Under the pieces are notes generated by a model that saw only the letters and a list, made by a program, of their open reading frames with translations, was not told where the DNA came from and searched no databases. Shown here piece by piece: positions 8,265-17,561 of a DNA stretch of 64,000 nucleotides; the first letter of the stretch is position 1, and every line of letters starts with the position of its first letter. This DNA is from Candidatus Kapaibacterium sp. (GTDB lineage: Bacteria; Bacteroidota; Ignavibacteria; Kapaibacteriales; UBA2268). The position numbers were made by a program, and so were the translations under genes. The stretch lies in assembly GCA_026390695.1 (NCBI GenBank), contig JAPLFL010000118.1, positions 146,063-210,062 of the forward strand. Direction: 5' to 3'.

Positions 8265-11200
8265 ATGAAAAAATATATCATCATACTGGCATCAGTCGTA
8301 GCTTTAACATCATCTATATTTATTTTTTATAGATTTTATAAATTTCAAACCGGATCAACCGCATCTTCAGATGAAATTTTACCGAACGAAATGGACGACT
8401 TGCAAGTGATGAAACTTCGTGATCCACTTACAAAAAATATTCCTGAGAATATTCGTGCAAGAGAACTTGCTTTTGCTCAAACACTGCCCGGAGCCATGAT
8501 TGATCTAAAATATCGGAATAATTTTATGGCTGCTAACAATTGGAAACGATTGGGGCCATATAACGTTGGAGGAAGAACCAGAGCAATTGAAATTGATGTT
8601 GATAACGAAAATATTATAATTGCTGCTGGAGTATCTGGGGGGATATGGCGTTCTACCGATGCCGGTAACAGTTGGACCAGAGCCTTAAAACCTAATCAAT
8701 TGTCATCAGTAACTTGTATTACCCAAGATACAAGACCGGGCAAGACCAATACTTGGTATGCCGGAACAGGTGAGTATCTCGGTAATTCCGCAAGTCAACC
8801 GGGTGCATTTTTTTTAGGTGATGGAATTTATAAATCAGTGGACAATGGCATTAGCTGGGATTTAATTCCGTCAACTTCAAAATCAAATCCTCAAAGTTGG
8901 TCTAACTCTTTCTCAATGATTTGGAGCATTGTCATTAATCCATCGGTTAGAGCCGATATAAACGAAATTTATGTTTCAGTTGCTATGGGTGCTGTGGTAC
9001 GTTCAACTGACGGAGGAAATACTTGGAAAGTTGTATTGGGTGGGTATGGAAATAATTATAGCACCTACACGGAATTATCCGTAAATATTCAAGGAGTGTT
9101 CTATGCTACAATGAGTCAGGCAGCCTATCAAACAAGTTCTCCTGTTAAAGGTATATTCCGGTCGGTTGATGGATTTAACTGGACTGATATTACCCCATCA
9201 TTTATGCCTAAAAATTATAATAGAATTGCAATAGGTTTGTCAAGTTCAAAGTTAGAACAGGTCTATTTTATAGCTGAAACTCCGGGCTCAGGAACGAAAA
9301 CATATAATTCTTATTGGGATGAGCAGTGGCATAGTATATGGAAATATCATTACCTTAGCGGTGATGGACGCGGTAGTGGCGGATATTGGGAGGATCTTAG
9401 CTCACATGTTCCGACTGCGGCTAAGCAGCGAGGCATGTTTAATTCTCAAGGATGTTATGATTTAGTAATAAAGGTAAAACCTAATGATAGTAATGCAGTA
9501 TTTATCGGAGGAACCAATGTCTATAGATCAACAGATGGCTTTAGCTCTGATAATTACACACTGATCGGTGGATATAATCCAAACAGTACAAACTATGAGG
9601 ATTATCGTTATCCCAACCATCATCCGGATATTCATGCTTTATTGTTTTTACCTTCAAATCCTAAAGTGCTGATTAGCGGCTCTGATGGTGGTATTCATAA
9701 GACCAATGATTGTCTCGCATCAAATGTGGAATGGATTTCACTTAATTCAGGATATTCAACTACACAATTTTACTCAATAGCTTTGGACAGAGCTACTAAA
9801 GGCAGTTCTCAGGTTATCGGCGGTCTTCAGGATAATTCAACACTATACTCAAGAAACGGTGGAGAAACCGATCCATGGAACCTGACTACACTTGGTGACG
9901 GCCTCTATTGCACTATTGCCGATGGCGGTAAGACTTTTTATTCTTCTCAAAACGGTGGGAAAGTGAAAGTTGTTGCTTTCTGGCGTTTTTCTATCAATGA
10001 TTCTGATAAAGTTCAGATTCAAACAAGAATAGACCCAGCCGCCTGTTTCTTTAAAACTTGGGATGTTCCGGTTTTGCTTGATCCTAATAATAATAATAGG
10101 ATGTATCTCGGCGGTAGTACAAGTTTATGGCGGAATAACGACCTTTCGGGAATTCCCTTTGTAGCCTCTCGTGATTCAACTGCAATTAACTGGGATAGTT
10201 TGAAATTCACTTGTATCGATACGTCTTTGCATATTGCAAAAAAAACCGGATTTATCTCTGCTGCTGATGTTTCTCGGACACCAGCCAATGTTGTTTACTA
10301 TGGCTCTTCAAATGGAGAAATTTTCAGAATTGACCGTGCAGATACCGGAAACCCGCAACCAGTCAACATTACACCAAAGAATTTCCCTGCAAACGCTTAT
10401 ATTAATTGCATTAGAATTGATCCTGAAAATTCAAATGAAGTTTTTGTTGTTTTTTCTAATTATAATGTATTAAGTATATTTTATTCTTCAAATGCTGGCA
10501 TAGACTGGAAGCCAATATCCGGAAATCTCGAACAATATTCCAACGGATCTGGATCGGGTCCGTCATGCCGTTGGTTGCAAATATTGAATATTAAAGGAAA
10601 AAATCTTTATCTATTGGGAACAAGTACCGGATTATATACAACAGCCTATATTGACGGTATGAATACTGTCTGGATGCAGGAATCAGCGGATTTAATCGGA
10701 AATTATGTGGTCAATATGATAGATGTTCGACAAAATGATGGTAGAGTTGTGGTTGGCACTCATGGAAGCGGATCTTTTGAGTCATACATCAGTCAGTTGC
10801 CTCCATCACCGGCAAGTCCCAGTCTGACTTATCCATCTAATAATAGAAGAGGAGTCATGGATACATGTACATTCAGATGGAAAAAAGTGCCTGATGCTTT
10901 TTTCTATAAATTTCAGATTGCAAGCGATGATAAATTTATAAATATAATAAATGAAATTCCGGGATTAACCACTGATTCAGTGCCTGTGACTGGTATCGAG
11001 CAAGGATTGAAAACTTTTTACTGGCGAGTTCTTGCAACCAATTCAGGCGGTATAAGCAGTTCAATTGAAACATGGAAATTTACAAGTGCAATCGGATCAC
11101 CCGATTTGATATATCCTGAAAATAATAAAGATTCTTTGTCAATGAACGTTCACTTTGTGTGGAATCCCGTACAGGGAGCGAGTTCTTACCATATTCAGAT

Positions 11201-11666
11201 TGCAAATAGTTTCACTTTTGTAAATTTAGTAGCTGATTCATCTAATATAACAACAAATAAAGCGTATTTTTTACTAGCGGCTAATAAAAAGTACTACTGG
11301 CGCGTTTCTGCAAAGGATGCGGATGCAGAAGGCTTATTCTCAAAGAATTTTTATTTTTGGACAATAGATCTGCTTGGGGTGCGTGATTATAACGATAAAT
11401 CAAGAAATATTTTATCTTTAGATGTTTATTATAATTTTATTAAATCGGATATATTTTTAAAATATGAATTAGCTCAACCTGCCAATATTCAAGTACTGCT
11501 GCAGGATATGGAAGGAAGGATAATTAAAAGAATATTTAACGGATTGAGTAAATTAGGAAATAATTATTCTGAAATATCAGTCTCAGGCTTAACTTCTGGA
11601 GCTTATTTTATAACGATAAACTCCGAAAACGAGATTAAAAGTAAAAGAATTGTGTTAATTCGTTAA
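8265..11666 (+). CDS. Secreted Asp-box (BNR-like) protein with FN3-like domains and T9SS sorting domain
   Basis: 1133 residues. A hydrophobic signal/anchor at ~4-24 is followed by a long beta-propeller-like region with recurring Asp-box motifs (STDAGNSW, SVDNGISW, STDGGNTW) of the sialidase/VPS10-like kind. Two fibronectin-like domains follow at ~845-1035 (both with a K(F/Y)YWRV strand), and the last ~80 residues resemble a type IX sorting domain ending in KSKRIVLIR. Such proteins are exported by Sec, carried through the outer membrane by T9SS and either released or anchored. No catalytic residues of sialidases can be assigned, so binding or scaffolding is as likely as enzymatic activity. Related to the paralogues at 46581-53294 in general design. 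Confidence 0.85.
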   Translation: MKKYIIILASVVALTSSIFIFYRFYKFQTGSTASSDEILPNEMDDLQVMKLRDPLTKNIPENIRARELAFAQTLPGAMIDLKYRNNFMAANNWKRLGPYNVGGRTRAIEIDVDNENIIIAAGVSGGIWRSTDAGNSWTRALKPNQLSSVTCITQDTRPGKTNTWYAGTGEYLGNSASQPGAFFLGDGIYKSVDNGISWDLIPSTSKSNPQSWSNSFSMIWSIVINPSVRADINEIYVSVAMGAVVRSTDGGNTWKVVLGGYGNNYSTYTELSVNIQGVFYATMSQAAYQTSSPVKGIFRSVDGFNWTDITPSFMPKNYNRIAIGLSSSKLEQVYFIAETPGSGTKTYNSYWDEQWHSIWKYHYLSGDGRGSGGYWEDLSSHVPTAAKQRGMFNSQGCYDLVIKVKPNDSNAVFIGGTNVYRSTDGFSSDNYTLIGGYNPNSTNYEDYRYPNHHPDIHALLFLPSNPKVLISGSDGGIHKTNDCLASNVEWISLNSGYSTTQFYSIALDRATKGSSQVIGGLQDNSTLYSRNGGETDPWNLTTLGDGLYCTIADGGKTFYSSQNGGKVKVVAFWRFSINDSDKVQIQTRIDPAACFFKTWDVPVLLDPNNNNRMYLGGSTSLWRNNDLSGIPFVASRDSTAINWDSLKFTCIDTSLHIAKKTGFISAADVSRTPANVVYYGSSNGEIFRIDRADTGNPQPVNITPKNFPANAYINCIRIDPENSNEVFVVFSNYNVLSIFYSSNAGIDWKPISGNLEQYSNGSGSGPSCRWLQILNIKGKNLYLLGTSTGLYTTAYIDGMNTVWMQESADLIGNYVVNMIDVRQNDGRVVVGTHGSGSFESYISQLPPSPASPSLTYPSNNRRGVMDTCTFRWKKVPDAFFYKFQIASDDKFINIINEIPGLTTDSVPVTGIEQGLKTFYWRVLATNSGGISSSIETWKFTSAIGSPDLIYPENNKDSLSMNVHFVWNPVQGASSYHIQIANSFTFVNLVADSSNITTNKAYFLLAANKKYYWRVSAKDADAEGLFSKNFYFWTIDLLGVRDYNDKSRNILSLDVYYNFIKSDIFLKYELAQPANIQVLLQDMEGRIIKRIFNGLSKLGNNYSEISVSGLTSGAYFITINSENEIKSKRIVLIR

Positions 11667-11739
11667 TTAATTATTTTTTATTAAGATAAATTCAATTATA
11701 TTGCAATCGTTATTTTATGTTAAATATTTGGGGTTTTAT

Positions 11740-12312
11740 ATGAAAAAGTTTTTCTCAATAACAATAGTCGCTTTATTTTTATCACTATCGAGTTCTTTCA
11801 CAGCCACTGGAAACGGTTTTCAGAAAGATAATCTTTATATCGGGCCAACGGTAGGTTATAATTACTACTTCGCTTCCGGTACCTTGGGTTTTGGTGCAAG
11901 GGGTGAATATGGTTTGATGGACAAAGTTGATGTAGGAACTTTTAAAGGTTCAATCGGTTTAGGAGCTGAATTATTTTATTCAAGTTATAAATATGAATGG
12001 GGTGGATATTGGGATAAGTGGTCATACACTTCATTTTTAATTTTTGCTGCTTTTCATTTCCAACCAAAAGAAGCATTTGACCCTTATGTCAGAGCTGGAT
12101 TAGGTTTTGCAAATGTTTCATATACTTCGAGCTGGACAGGTACTTATGGTGGCTCAGGTTATAATTATGGCTCAGGGCTTGATTACACTGCTTCTATAGG
12201 ATTTAATTATCGTTTTTCAAACAGCATGTCATTCAGAGCTGATTTAGGTTATCCAGTCTTACTTTCTGCAGGAATTGATTTCAATCTTGGTAAAATGGCC
12301 TGGCAAAAATAA
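11740..12312 (+). CDS. Outer-membrane beta-barrel protein
   Basis: 190 residues from the ATG at 11740, preceded by GGGG eight bases upstream; the frame also opens further up at a TTG (11701), but the sequence from MKKFFSITIVALFLSLSSSF is a clean signal peptide. The mature part is made of alternating polar/aromatic strands rich in Gly, Tyr and Trp (LYIGPTVGYNYYF, FDPYVRAGLGFANVSY, GFNYRFSNSMSFRADLGYP) typical of an eight-stranded porin-like barrel. Specific function unknown. A strong terminator follows at 12334-12368. Confidence 0.78.
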   Translation: MKKFFSITIVALFLSLSSSFTATGNGFQKDNLYIGPTVGYNYYFASGTLGFGARGEYGLMDKVDVGTFKGSIGLGAELFYSSYKYEWGGYWDKWSYTSFLIFAAFHFQPKEAFDPYVRAGLGFANVSYTSSWTGTYGGSGYNYGSGLDYTASIGFNYRFSNSMSFRADLGYPVLLSAGIDFNLGKMAWQK

Positions 12313-12333
12313 GATAATTATCAAATATTATAT

Positions 12334-12368
12334 AAAAAATGCTTTAATTCAATTAAGGCATTTTTTTT
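12334..12368 (+). terminator. Rho-independent terminator after the barrel protein
   Basis: A long inverted repeat, AAAAAATGCTTTAATT against AATTAAGGCATTTTTT with a single wobble pair, ending in eight T. It lies 21 bases after the stop of the outer-membrane barrel gene and separates it from tamB. Confidence 0.82.
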
Positions 12369-12436
12369 GTGTATTTAGGAACAATTATTGCTCTTCATTA
12401 TTGCAATTTAAAGCACTGATCAACGTTTAATCTTTA

Positions 12437-15400
12437 ATGTTTAAAAAGAAAAATATAGAAATAGCGGATAAAAAACCAAAGTCAATCTTTAAAAGAATTG
12501 CCTTTACTCTGTTATTGTTACTTCTTTTAATGTCAGTTTCCCTGATTATTATTTCTCGCACAGAATTCTTTCAGAAATGGATGAATGCTAAGATTAAGGA
12601 TATAGTTAATAATGAATTGATTGCAAAAATCGAATATGATTCTTTTAATTTCAGCCCCTGGACTGGTATTCAGGTATATAAATTCAGAATGCTGACCGAT
12701 GGAGACACGATTTTTTATGTCAAGAAATTACATCTTGATTTTGAAATAATGAAGCTTTTAAATAATGAATTTGTTATTACTACTCTCGAAATCGACCAAC
12801 CAAATGTTAAAATTCTTAGATCCGGCATTGACAGTCTCTGGAACGTATCTCATATAGCCAAACCAAGCAACAAACCACCATCAGCAAATTCAAGTAAATT
12901 CCATTTGAATATTTTAAAATTGAAAATTACAGGTGGCAGGTTTATTCTTTACGATAGCACTTGGAAACGGGTTGAATCTAAAACGATAGATTTTACGCAT
13001 TTCGGACTTAATTCTATTAATCTTGACATGTCCGCCTATTTGAAATTGGAAGAGCCAGCCTTCAATGTCAATATTAATTCTCTTTCGGCTTGTGAAACTT
13101 TCACTAACTTTAATTTGAGCAGATTTTCTGCTTCGGCTATTCTGGATACAAGTTCTGTAAGATTGACTTCACTGAATGCAATTGCCGAAAATCAAGAAAT
13201 TATTGCTGACCTTGGATTGGGTGCTGTAAATATTTTTGGTGATCCGACAAAGATTGACTGGAACAAAGTGGAACCATATATTGATCTGAAAGCACCAAAT
13301 TTTAATGCAGAAACTATTAATTACTTTGCAGCACTGCCATTCAAACTGTATGGAACATATAGTATCGAAACCCATATTCAAGGCAAATTTGATGACCTGC
13401 AATCAAAATTAATAAAAATTAAAGGAGAGAATGTAAATCTTGATCTCAGCGGTAAACTTCTGAATTTGTTTGACCCAAAGAAGTTCTATTTGGATTTTAC
13501 GCTGAGTCATTCAAAAGTTACTCGTAATGCAATTATCGAGACTTTGAAGGATTTTGGATTAAATGCAATACCTGATTTTGGCAATGCGCGGATAAATAAA
13601 ATTCGCGGGTTCGGGTTTTTAGATTCCATGACGACGATTTTTGATATTGAGACTACCAGTGCTGATTTGAACGGATTTTGTGCTGTTGGACTGCATGAGA
13701 AAATAAATTACTCCTCAAATATAAGTTTTGAAAAATTCAATTTAAAAAATATTTTAAATAATCCGGAATTAAATAGCGACTTGAATGGTAATCTTGAATT
13801 TAAAGGCTCCGGCACTGATCTTCCACGATTGTTTGAGGATTTTAATATCAAATTACAAAATTCTACTTTTATGCAATATGCAATAAGCAGTGGACAAATT
13901 AAAGCCAGATTATATCTCGGTTCAAAACTATGTATTGATACAATTGCCTTTTCCTTGAAGAATAATAAAAGTAGTGCCGAAAGAAGCTCCGAAGCATATT
14001 CAAAAATTGGTTTATCCGGGAATTTTGATTTCCCTGATCTAAAGCTTCCTAAATATTCGATAAATATCCAATTTCTTGAATCGAATCTACAAAATCTGCT
14101 TGATCTTAAAATTGCACCTCAGTTGTTTAGTGCTAATTTAAATATTAATGGTAGAGGAATTGATCCTGACAGTTTGAATACTGAGGTCAAAGCAGATATT
14201 CGTGACTTGATTTTTTCAGATAAATCTCTGCTTCCTTTTAAAATTTATACCGAAATTCGCAAGGATGCGGAAAATCAGCGTTCAATAAGGCTATTGTCCG
14301 GTTTTGTGGATATGATGATTGATGGGAAATTCAGACCAGTAAAATTGGTTGATAATCTCATTTCAAATAGTTTTATCATTACAAATTTTATTTTCGATAA
14401 AATTAGACAATATAATCCTGAAACAGGAATTGGCAAAAATTTTAATTCAAGAATGCTTAATGAGACAGATATGTCTTTGGTTAATGATTACAAAGTTAAT
14501 ATTAATGTGAAGGATGCTTCTATTATAAGTTCGTTGGTTGATAAATTGTCACTGGATTTTAAAGCAAGCACAGAAATGAGTTTCTTCTCTGATTCGACGA
14601 AGAATATATTTAAAATTGAAAAACTCAATATTCCATATATAAATTTATCATCTGATTCTCTTCGTTTCATAGCTAATGAGATTAATGCTGATTGTATGAT
14701 AGCTTCGGTTGCTAATGATTCGATTTATGTACCGAATAATATCAAAATTAAACTTAGTAGTGATTCTACAATCAAGTTTAACGATAATACTATGTCAAAT
14801 AATCTTATTGATATAGATATGGAACATAATCAGGGAAAATATAATATAAAAACTAATTTTAACAAAATGGTTAATTTATCGGGCTCCGGTAAATTTATTT
14901 TAAGCGATCAAGCTGCAAATTTCATCGTTGATAAACTCGAAACAAATCTATTTAATAAATATATATGGCGTAATGCCGAACCAATTCGTGTACAATTTGA
15001 TAATAGCGGAATGGATATACTATCTTTTAAAATACTCAAGAATCAGAACGAATCAATTTCGGCAAGTGGCAGATATAATTTTGCCGGTATTTTTGATAAT
15101 ATAAGAATTAATGCGGCAAATTATCAATTAGCAATGCTTGATAGTATATTATCAAAGCAACAATTATCTTTAGTCGGGCACTTAGCTGGTAATATAGATA
15201 TGTTTGAAATGAAAATTAATGGTAAACTTGATAATCCGGTTTTTTCATCAAATTTATTTATAAGTAATTTGACACGGAATAACTATTTACTTGGATCCTT
15301 TTTTTCCGATTTAAAATATTCTGATTCGACCGTAAAAGGAAATGTTAAATTGATAAAAAAGAATTCCTCGGAAAGATTATTTTATTCCGACATTAATTCT

Positions 15401-16996
15401 CTTCCATTGAATTTGGCTTTTGCTGATGTAAAAAACAGGTTTGTTAATAAAGAAGCTAAAATTTATATTGAAGCTGATAAATTCCCAATTGAAACTGTTT
15501 CGGAATTTATTCCTGCGATTTCTAATGTTACGGGACTGGCCAAAGCTACATTGAATATCGGCGGTATTTTACCCGATTCAATAAATTATTATGGAAATCT
15601 TGATTTTTCTAACGGTACTTTTATTGTTACAAATACTGGGGTTAAATATAAAGCAGATGGAAATATAGGAATTAGTTTAAATTATATTGATATAAAAAAT
15701 GTAAATATTAAAAATTACGAAGATGATTCAAAAAACGGATCAGGCCAGGTAAGTGGATGGCTAACTCTTAGAAATTTCAGGCCTGATTCGCTAATGTTAG
15801 AAATGAACCTGAATAAATTCTTATTGCTCAACAGAAGATCGCAAAAAACAATGCCTTTTCTTTTCGGGCCATTTATTGTATCATCTGGCCAACATCCTTT
15901 GCGTTTTTGGGGTACTTTGCAAGAACCTGTACTTGATGGTGATGTTGAAATTCAGTATGCTGATCTTGAAATGCCAGAAACTGCATCGCAACGATCTGCA
16001 AAATCGAAATTTAATTATGAAGTAATGGGTAATAATATTAAAATTACTCCAAATACGGATAGTTCTCAAATAAGTGGGAATAAAATATTTAGAGCAATAA
16101 TCGATACCGTTACACACCATCAGACGACAGCTGCGGAAGTTAATTTTGCTGATCAGATAAATTATGAGCTTTCTATTAAAATTCCTGGAAGATTATTATT
16201 AAAAATGGATCTTGGCATCGGGTCGCAGATATTATCGGAAATCACTGTGGCCGATAAAACAATGCCTTTTATTTATATTAAAAACAGAAATGCTAAGGAA
16301 CCTTTAATTATCGGTGAGTTAGTTCTTCAGACCGGCTCGACCTTTAAATTCTTTAAAACATTTGCAACAAGCGGTAAAATTAGTTTCCCGACAGGGGTAA
16401 TTTCCAATCCCGGGCTGGATTTGGTTGCTTCATATACTGGACAGGGCAGGAACTATAATGTTAAAATTTTTATTACAGGCACAAAAATCCGACCAATTAT
16501 TAAATTAACCTATTCGATTGATAATGAAGAGGCAAGTGGTGATTCTAATAAAATCACTACTGATGCACTTTTTTTACTGTTAACCGGTAAAACAAAATCC
16601 GAGACTTTTGTAAGCGGTACTTTGGAATTCGGTTCTAATTTTGGAAAGTCAGTTGGCGAATCTACTTTATCAACATTAACATCAATTTTACTTACCCAGA
16701 TTTTAGGCCAGTCCGGTATGATTCAAAGTGCTGATATTGATTATCAAGGAGGCTCTTTATCCAATGCAAAACTCAAATTATCAGGGACATTAGGGAAATA
16801 TGTAAAATGGAATTATAGTGGATCTATGTCGGAATTAAAAAATAATGAATTTAGTATTGATATTCCTCTAAGTGCCATTTTTGGAATTAAACAGCAGATT
16901 GATATAGGTTTTTCAGGAAATTTAGACCAGAGTAGTACCCCTATTATTGGTCAGAAGGATTACGAATTTAAATTTAAATATGGGAATAGCTGGTAA
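12437..16996 (+). CDS. tamB: TamB-type translocation/assembly module protein (AsmA-like superfamily)
   Basis: 1519 residues. A short cytoplasmic start, one membrane helix at ~20-43, then a very long periplasmic region of amphipathic beta-strands of the AsmA/TamB repeating beta-groove kind, ending with a TamB (DUF490) domain over roughly the last 350 residues (from the DGDVEIQYADL region to the end). In known systems such proteins bridge inner and outer membranes and help lipid transport or insertion of outer-membrane proteins, often with a TamA/BamA partner; none is encoded here. It follows a terminator, so it has its own promoter, and a small membrane protein gene follows 42 bases later. Confidence 0.88.
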   Translation: MFKKKNIEIADKKPKSIFKRIAFTLLLLLLLMSVSLIIISRTEFFQKWMNAKIKDIVNNELIAKIEYDSFNFSPWTGIQVYKFRMLTDGDTIFYVKKLHLDFEIMKLLNNEFVITTLEIDQPNVKILRSGIDSLWNVSHIAKPSNKPPSANSSKFHLNILKLKITGGRFILYDSTWKRVESKTIDFTHFGLNSINLDMSAYLKLEEPAFNVNINSLSACETFTNFNLSRFSASAILDTSSVRLTSLNAIAENQEIIADLGLGAVNIFGDPTKIDWNKVEPYIDLKAPNFNAETINYFAALPFKLYGTYSIETHIQGKFDDLQSKLIKIKGENVNLDLSGKLLNLFDPKKFYLDFTLSHSKVTRNAIIETLKDFGLNAIPDFGNARINKIRGFGFLDSMTTIFDIETTSADLNGFCAVGLHEKINYSSNISFEKFNLKNILNNPELNSDLNGNLEFKGSGTDLPRLFEDFNIKLQNSTFMQYAISSGQIKARLYLGSKLCIDTIAFSLKNNKSSAERSSEAYSKIGLSGNFDFPDLKLPKYSINIQFLESNLQNLLDLKIAPQLFSANLNINGRGIDPDSLNTEVKADIRDLIFSDKSLLPFKIYTEIRKDAENQRSIRLLSGFVDMMIDGKFRPVKLVDNLISNSFIITNFIFDKIRQYNPETGIGKNFNSRMLNETDMSLVNDYKVNINVKDASIISSLVDKLSLDFKASTEMSFFSDSTKNIFKIEKLNIPYINLSSDSLRFIANEINADCMIASVANDSIYVPNNIKIKLSSDSTIKFNDNTMSNNLIDIDMEHNQGKYNIKTNFNKMVNLSGSGKFILSDQAANFIVDKLETNLFNKYIWRNAEPIRVQFDNSGMDILSFKILKNQNESISASGRYNFAGIFDNIRINAANYQLAMLDSILSKQQLSLVGHLAGNIDMFEMKINGKLDNPVFSSNLFISNLTRNNYLLGSFFSDLKYSDSTVKGNVKLIKKNSSERLFYSDINSLPLNLAFADVKNRFVNKEAKIYIEADKFPIETVSEFIPAISNVTGLAKATLNIGGILPDSINYYGNLDFSNGTFIVTNTGVKYKADGNIGISLNYIDIKNVNIKNYEDDSKNGSGQVSGWLTLRNFRPDSLMLEMNLNKFLLLNRRSQKTMPFLFGPFIVSSGQHPLRFWGTLQEPVLDGDVEIQYADLEMPETASQRSAKSKFNYEVMGNNIKITPNTDSSQISGNKIFRAIIDTVTHHQTTAAEVNFADQINYELSIKIPGRLLLKMDLGIGSQILSEITVADKTMPFIYIKNRNAKEPLIIGELVLQTGSTFKFFKTFATSGKISFPTGVISNPGLDLVASYTGQGRNYNVKIFITGTKIRPIIKLTYSIDNEEASGDSNKITTDALFLLLTGKTKSETFVSGTLEFGSNFGKSVGESTLSTLTSILLTQILGQSGMIQSADIDYQGGSLSNAKLKLSGTLGKYVKWNYSGSMSELKNNEFSIDIPLSAIFGIKQQIDIGFSGNLDQSSTPIIGQKDYEFKFKYGNSW

Positions 16997-17038
16997 TTTA
17001 ATGGTTAATGGTCAATTATTAGAATGTGAGAACCTGAG

Positions 17039-17554
17039 ATGAATGATGTAAAAGGTTATATTAGAAATTCGAAAGCATTGATATTTTTTGGATTATCTTT
17101 CATTTTTTTCTATCTATTAATGATGATAGGTCATAAATTTGATTGCCCTGTTTATTTTTTTGAACCAATCAGATTACTTGTTACCCTGAGTATCTTTATA
17201 TTAAATAAGCGTGTTACTCTTCTTTATGCCTTTATTCTGCCAATATTTTCATTTTTAATATTCGGGCATCCTGTTTTTTTTAAAATGATGATAATGATTT
17301 TAGAGATGGAAATTACTGTTTTGGTGTTTTTATTTTTCAAGAGCAAAAATATTCCATTATGGCTTTCAATGCTAATTACAATTAATATTGGGAAATTATT
17401 TTACTATATCATTCAGTTCTTCTTTATTTCTAATAATTTACTTGATGCTGAACAAGTTGAACACGACTGGCTTCCTCAGTTTGGAGTTGCAACTTCAATA
17501 TGTTTAATAATTTTGGTTTATGAAAAGGATTTTCTAAGGCGCCATATTGAATAG
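17039..17554 (+). CDS. Small integral membrane protein, unknown function
   Basis: 171 residues with about five hydrophobic helices (for example IFFGLSFIFFYLLMMIG and ITVLVFLFFKS) and short loops; the C-terminal tail is charged (EKDFLRRHIE). No catalytic motif is seen. The overall layout resembles small membrane components such as ECF-transporter S subunits, but I cannot assign it. It lies 42 bases after tamB on the same strand and ends 7 bases before the convergent glycosidase gene. Confidence 0.65.
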   Translation: MNDVKGYIRNSKALIFFGLSFIFFYLLMMIGHKFDCPVYFFEPIRLLVTLSIFILNKRVTLLYAFILPIFSFLIFGHPVFFKMMIMILEMEITVLVFLFFKSKNIPLWLSMLITINIGKLFYYIIQFFFISNNLLDAEQVEHDWLPQFGVATSICLIILVYEKDFLRRHIE

Positions 17555-17561
17555 TCTCGGA